Source: Klebsiella pneumoniae (GTDB lineage: Bacteria > Pseudomonadota > Gammaproteobacteria > Pseudomonadales > UBA5518). Taken from it: a DNA stretch of 64,000 nucleotides. The notes beneath the pieces are model-generated. The model saw only the letters and a program-made list of their open reading frames with translations. It made no database searches and was not told where the DNA came from. The translations under genes were made by a program, and so were the position numbers. Below are positions 63,267 through 64,000 of this stretch, piece by piece. Location of the stretch: positions 1 through 64,000 of the forward strand of contig CAMAXE010000004.1 in NCBI GenBank assembly GCA_945862145.1, in the 5' to 3' direction. Within the stretch, counting starts at the first letter, position 1, and every line of letters begins with the position of its first letter.

Positions 63267-64000
63267 TGTCGTCACGCGGCCGAGGCTGTTGGCTCGCCAT
63301 TATCCCGCTCTTCGTGCTGCTGCTCGGCGGCTGTTCCTCCAACACGGTGCGGACCACCGAGGTAACGCCGGTGATCGCCGGCGACCCGGGCATGCCGGAA
63401 GACCAATTGCTCGATGTCGGCGTGCGGCTTTTCGACCCCAACAGCGCCGCTCTCACCGAGGAAGAGATCTTCACGTCACCCGAGATCCGCAAGGCCGAGG
63501 CGCGCTTCATGCCCACGGTCCTCGCCAGCACGCTGCAGAAGAGCGGGCACTGGGGCGCCGTGCGGGTAGCGCCCACCGAAACGGGCGTTAGCGATATCGT
63601 GGTGGCCGGCAAGATACTGGAGTCCACCGGGGAGAAACTCGCGCTGGAAATCAGCGTCTCGGACGCCTCGGGCGCGTCCTGGTACACCAAACAATACGAG
63701 GGTTTCGCGAGCAAATACTCCTACGACGCCAAGGTCGCTCCCGAGCCCTTCCAGGATGTCTACAACCGCATAACCAACGACTTGGCGATCGCCCGAGCCA
63801 AACTGTCCCCCGCCGAGGCGAAGCGCCTGCGGACCATCAGCGAGTTGCGGTTCGCCGAGAGCTTCGCGCCCAAGGCTTTCGGGGGTTTTCTGGACAAGGA
63901 CAAGAACGGGCGTTTCAGCGTGCGCCGGCTTCCCGCCGAGAACGACCCCATGCTCGCGCGCATCCGCAGCATTCGCGAACGCGACAACCTCTTCGTCGAC
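63266..64000 (+). CDS. Outer-membrane-type lipoprotein, partial (runs off the window)
   Basis: At least 245 residues with no stop before the window ends. ATG 63266 overlaps the previous stop (TGATG). Signal peptide ends in lipobox LLGGC (Cys about 23). Then comes LDVGVRLFDPNSAALTEEEI and a region resembling ABC-transport-auxiliary or LPP-type lipoproteins (DIVVAGKILESTGEKLALEI), with SYDAKVAPEPFQDVYNRITN. Family not recognised. Third member of the envelope operon. Confidence 0.78.
   Translation, partial: MSSRGRGCWLAIIPLFVLLLGGCSSNTVRTTEVTPVIAGDPGMPEDQLLDVGVRLFDPNSAALTEEEIFTSPEIRKAEARFMPTVLASTLQKSGHWGAVRVAPTETGVSDIVVAGKILESTGEKLALEISVSDASGASWYTKQYEGFASKYSYDAKVAPEPFQDVYNRITNDLAIARAKLSPAEAKRLRTISELRFAESFAPKAFGGFLDKDKNGRFSVRRLPAENDPMLARIRSIRERDNLFVD

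Noticed and set aside
62071-63714. A 547-codon minus-strand open frame opposite the lipoprotein genes
   Set aside because: It is an artefact of the biased, low-complexity GC-rich coding sequence on the plus strand. The translation is Arg/Ser/Cys-rich and has no domain.

Overview
The window is a high-GC gammaproteobacterial chromosome segment, probably from the Pseudomonadales/Cellvibrionales side of the class. Conserved gene orders support this. They are gacA-uvrC-pgsA followed by tRNA-Gly-Cys-Leu; ffh with rpsP-rimM-trmD-rplS; xerD-dsbC-hom-thrC-recJ-prfB-lysS; exbB-exbD-kdsB-murB; and queA-tgt. Acyl-CoA, LLM and SDR-type catabolic genes around this core suggest a marine or soil degrader of lipids or steroids. 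The genus is inference.

Layout. 1-7.3 kb: an SDR and pgi, a shikimate-kinase-like gene, a nitroreductase-family remnant, a coupled PPIase/HupE pair, a thioesterase, an enoyl-CoA hydratase and a MauE-like protein. 7.6-8.5 kb: a lysine/alanine repeat histone-like gene and an AT-richer spacer. 8.5-15.3 kb: a two-subunit molybdenum hydroxylase, then the 5-oxoprolinase operon pxpB-pxpC-pxpA with DUF969 and DUF979 membrane proteins. 15.3-18.2 kb: an NTF2-like protein and a nucleotidyltransferase plus CDP-alcohol phosphotransferase pair. 18.3-25.5 kb: tRNAs, pgsA, uvrC, gacA, AlkB-like, murB, a truncated tyrosine-phosphatase relic, kdsB, exbD and exbB. 25.7-31.8 kb: rdgC, a Crp-family regulator and a divergent three-gene signalling operon (receiver-cyclase, receiver, hybrid kinase). 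31.7-44.8 kb: housekeeping genes, including prfB with its programmed frameshift. 45-50.3 kb: CcsA-like and CorC-like proteins, DUF1289, gamma-carbonic anhydrase, tgt, queA and tRNA-Leu. 50.7-52.1 kb: an OprI/Lpp-like lipoprotein facing an L,D-transpeptidase. 52.2-58.0 kb: a cluster resembling the actinobacterial steroid side-chain (igr-type) module, with its own TetR regulator and a palindromic operator. 58-60.3 kb: a transporter, an LLM oxidoreductase and an NTF2-like protein. 60.5-64 kb: a three-gene envelope operon of unknown function that runs off the window.

The most interesting items are the steroid-type side-chain module with an apparently heteromeric acyl-CoA dehydrogenase; the two-component-linked nucleotide cyclase, whose base-selecting residues look guanylate-cyclase-like, beside a Crp-family regulator; the unknown lipoprotein operon at the right edge; and the PTP relic lodged between kdsB and murB. 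All functional statements come from reading motifs and gene order; no database search was run.
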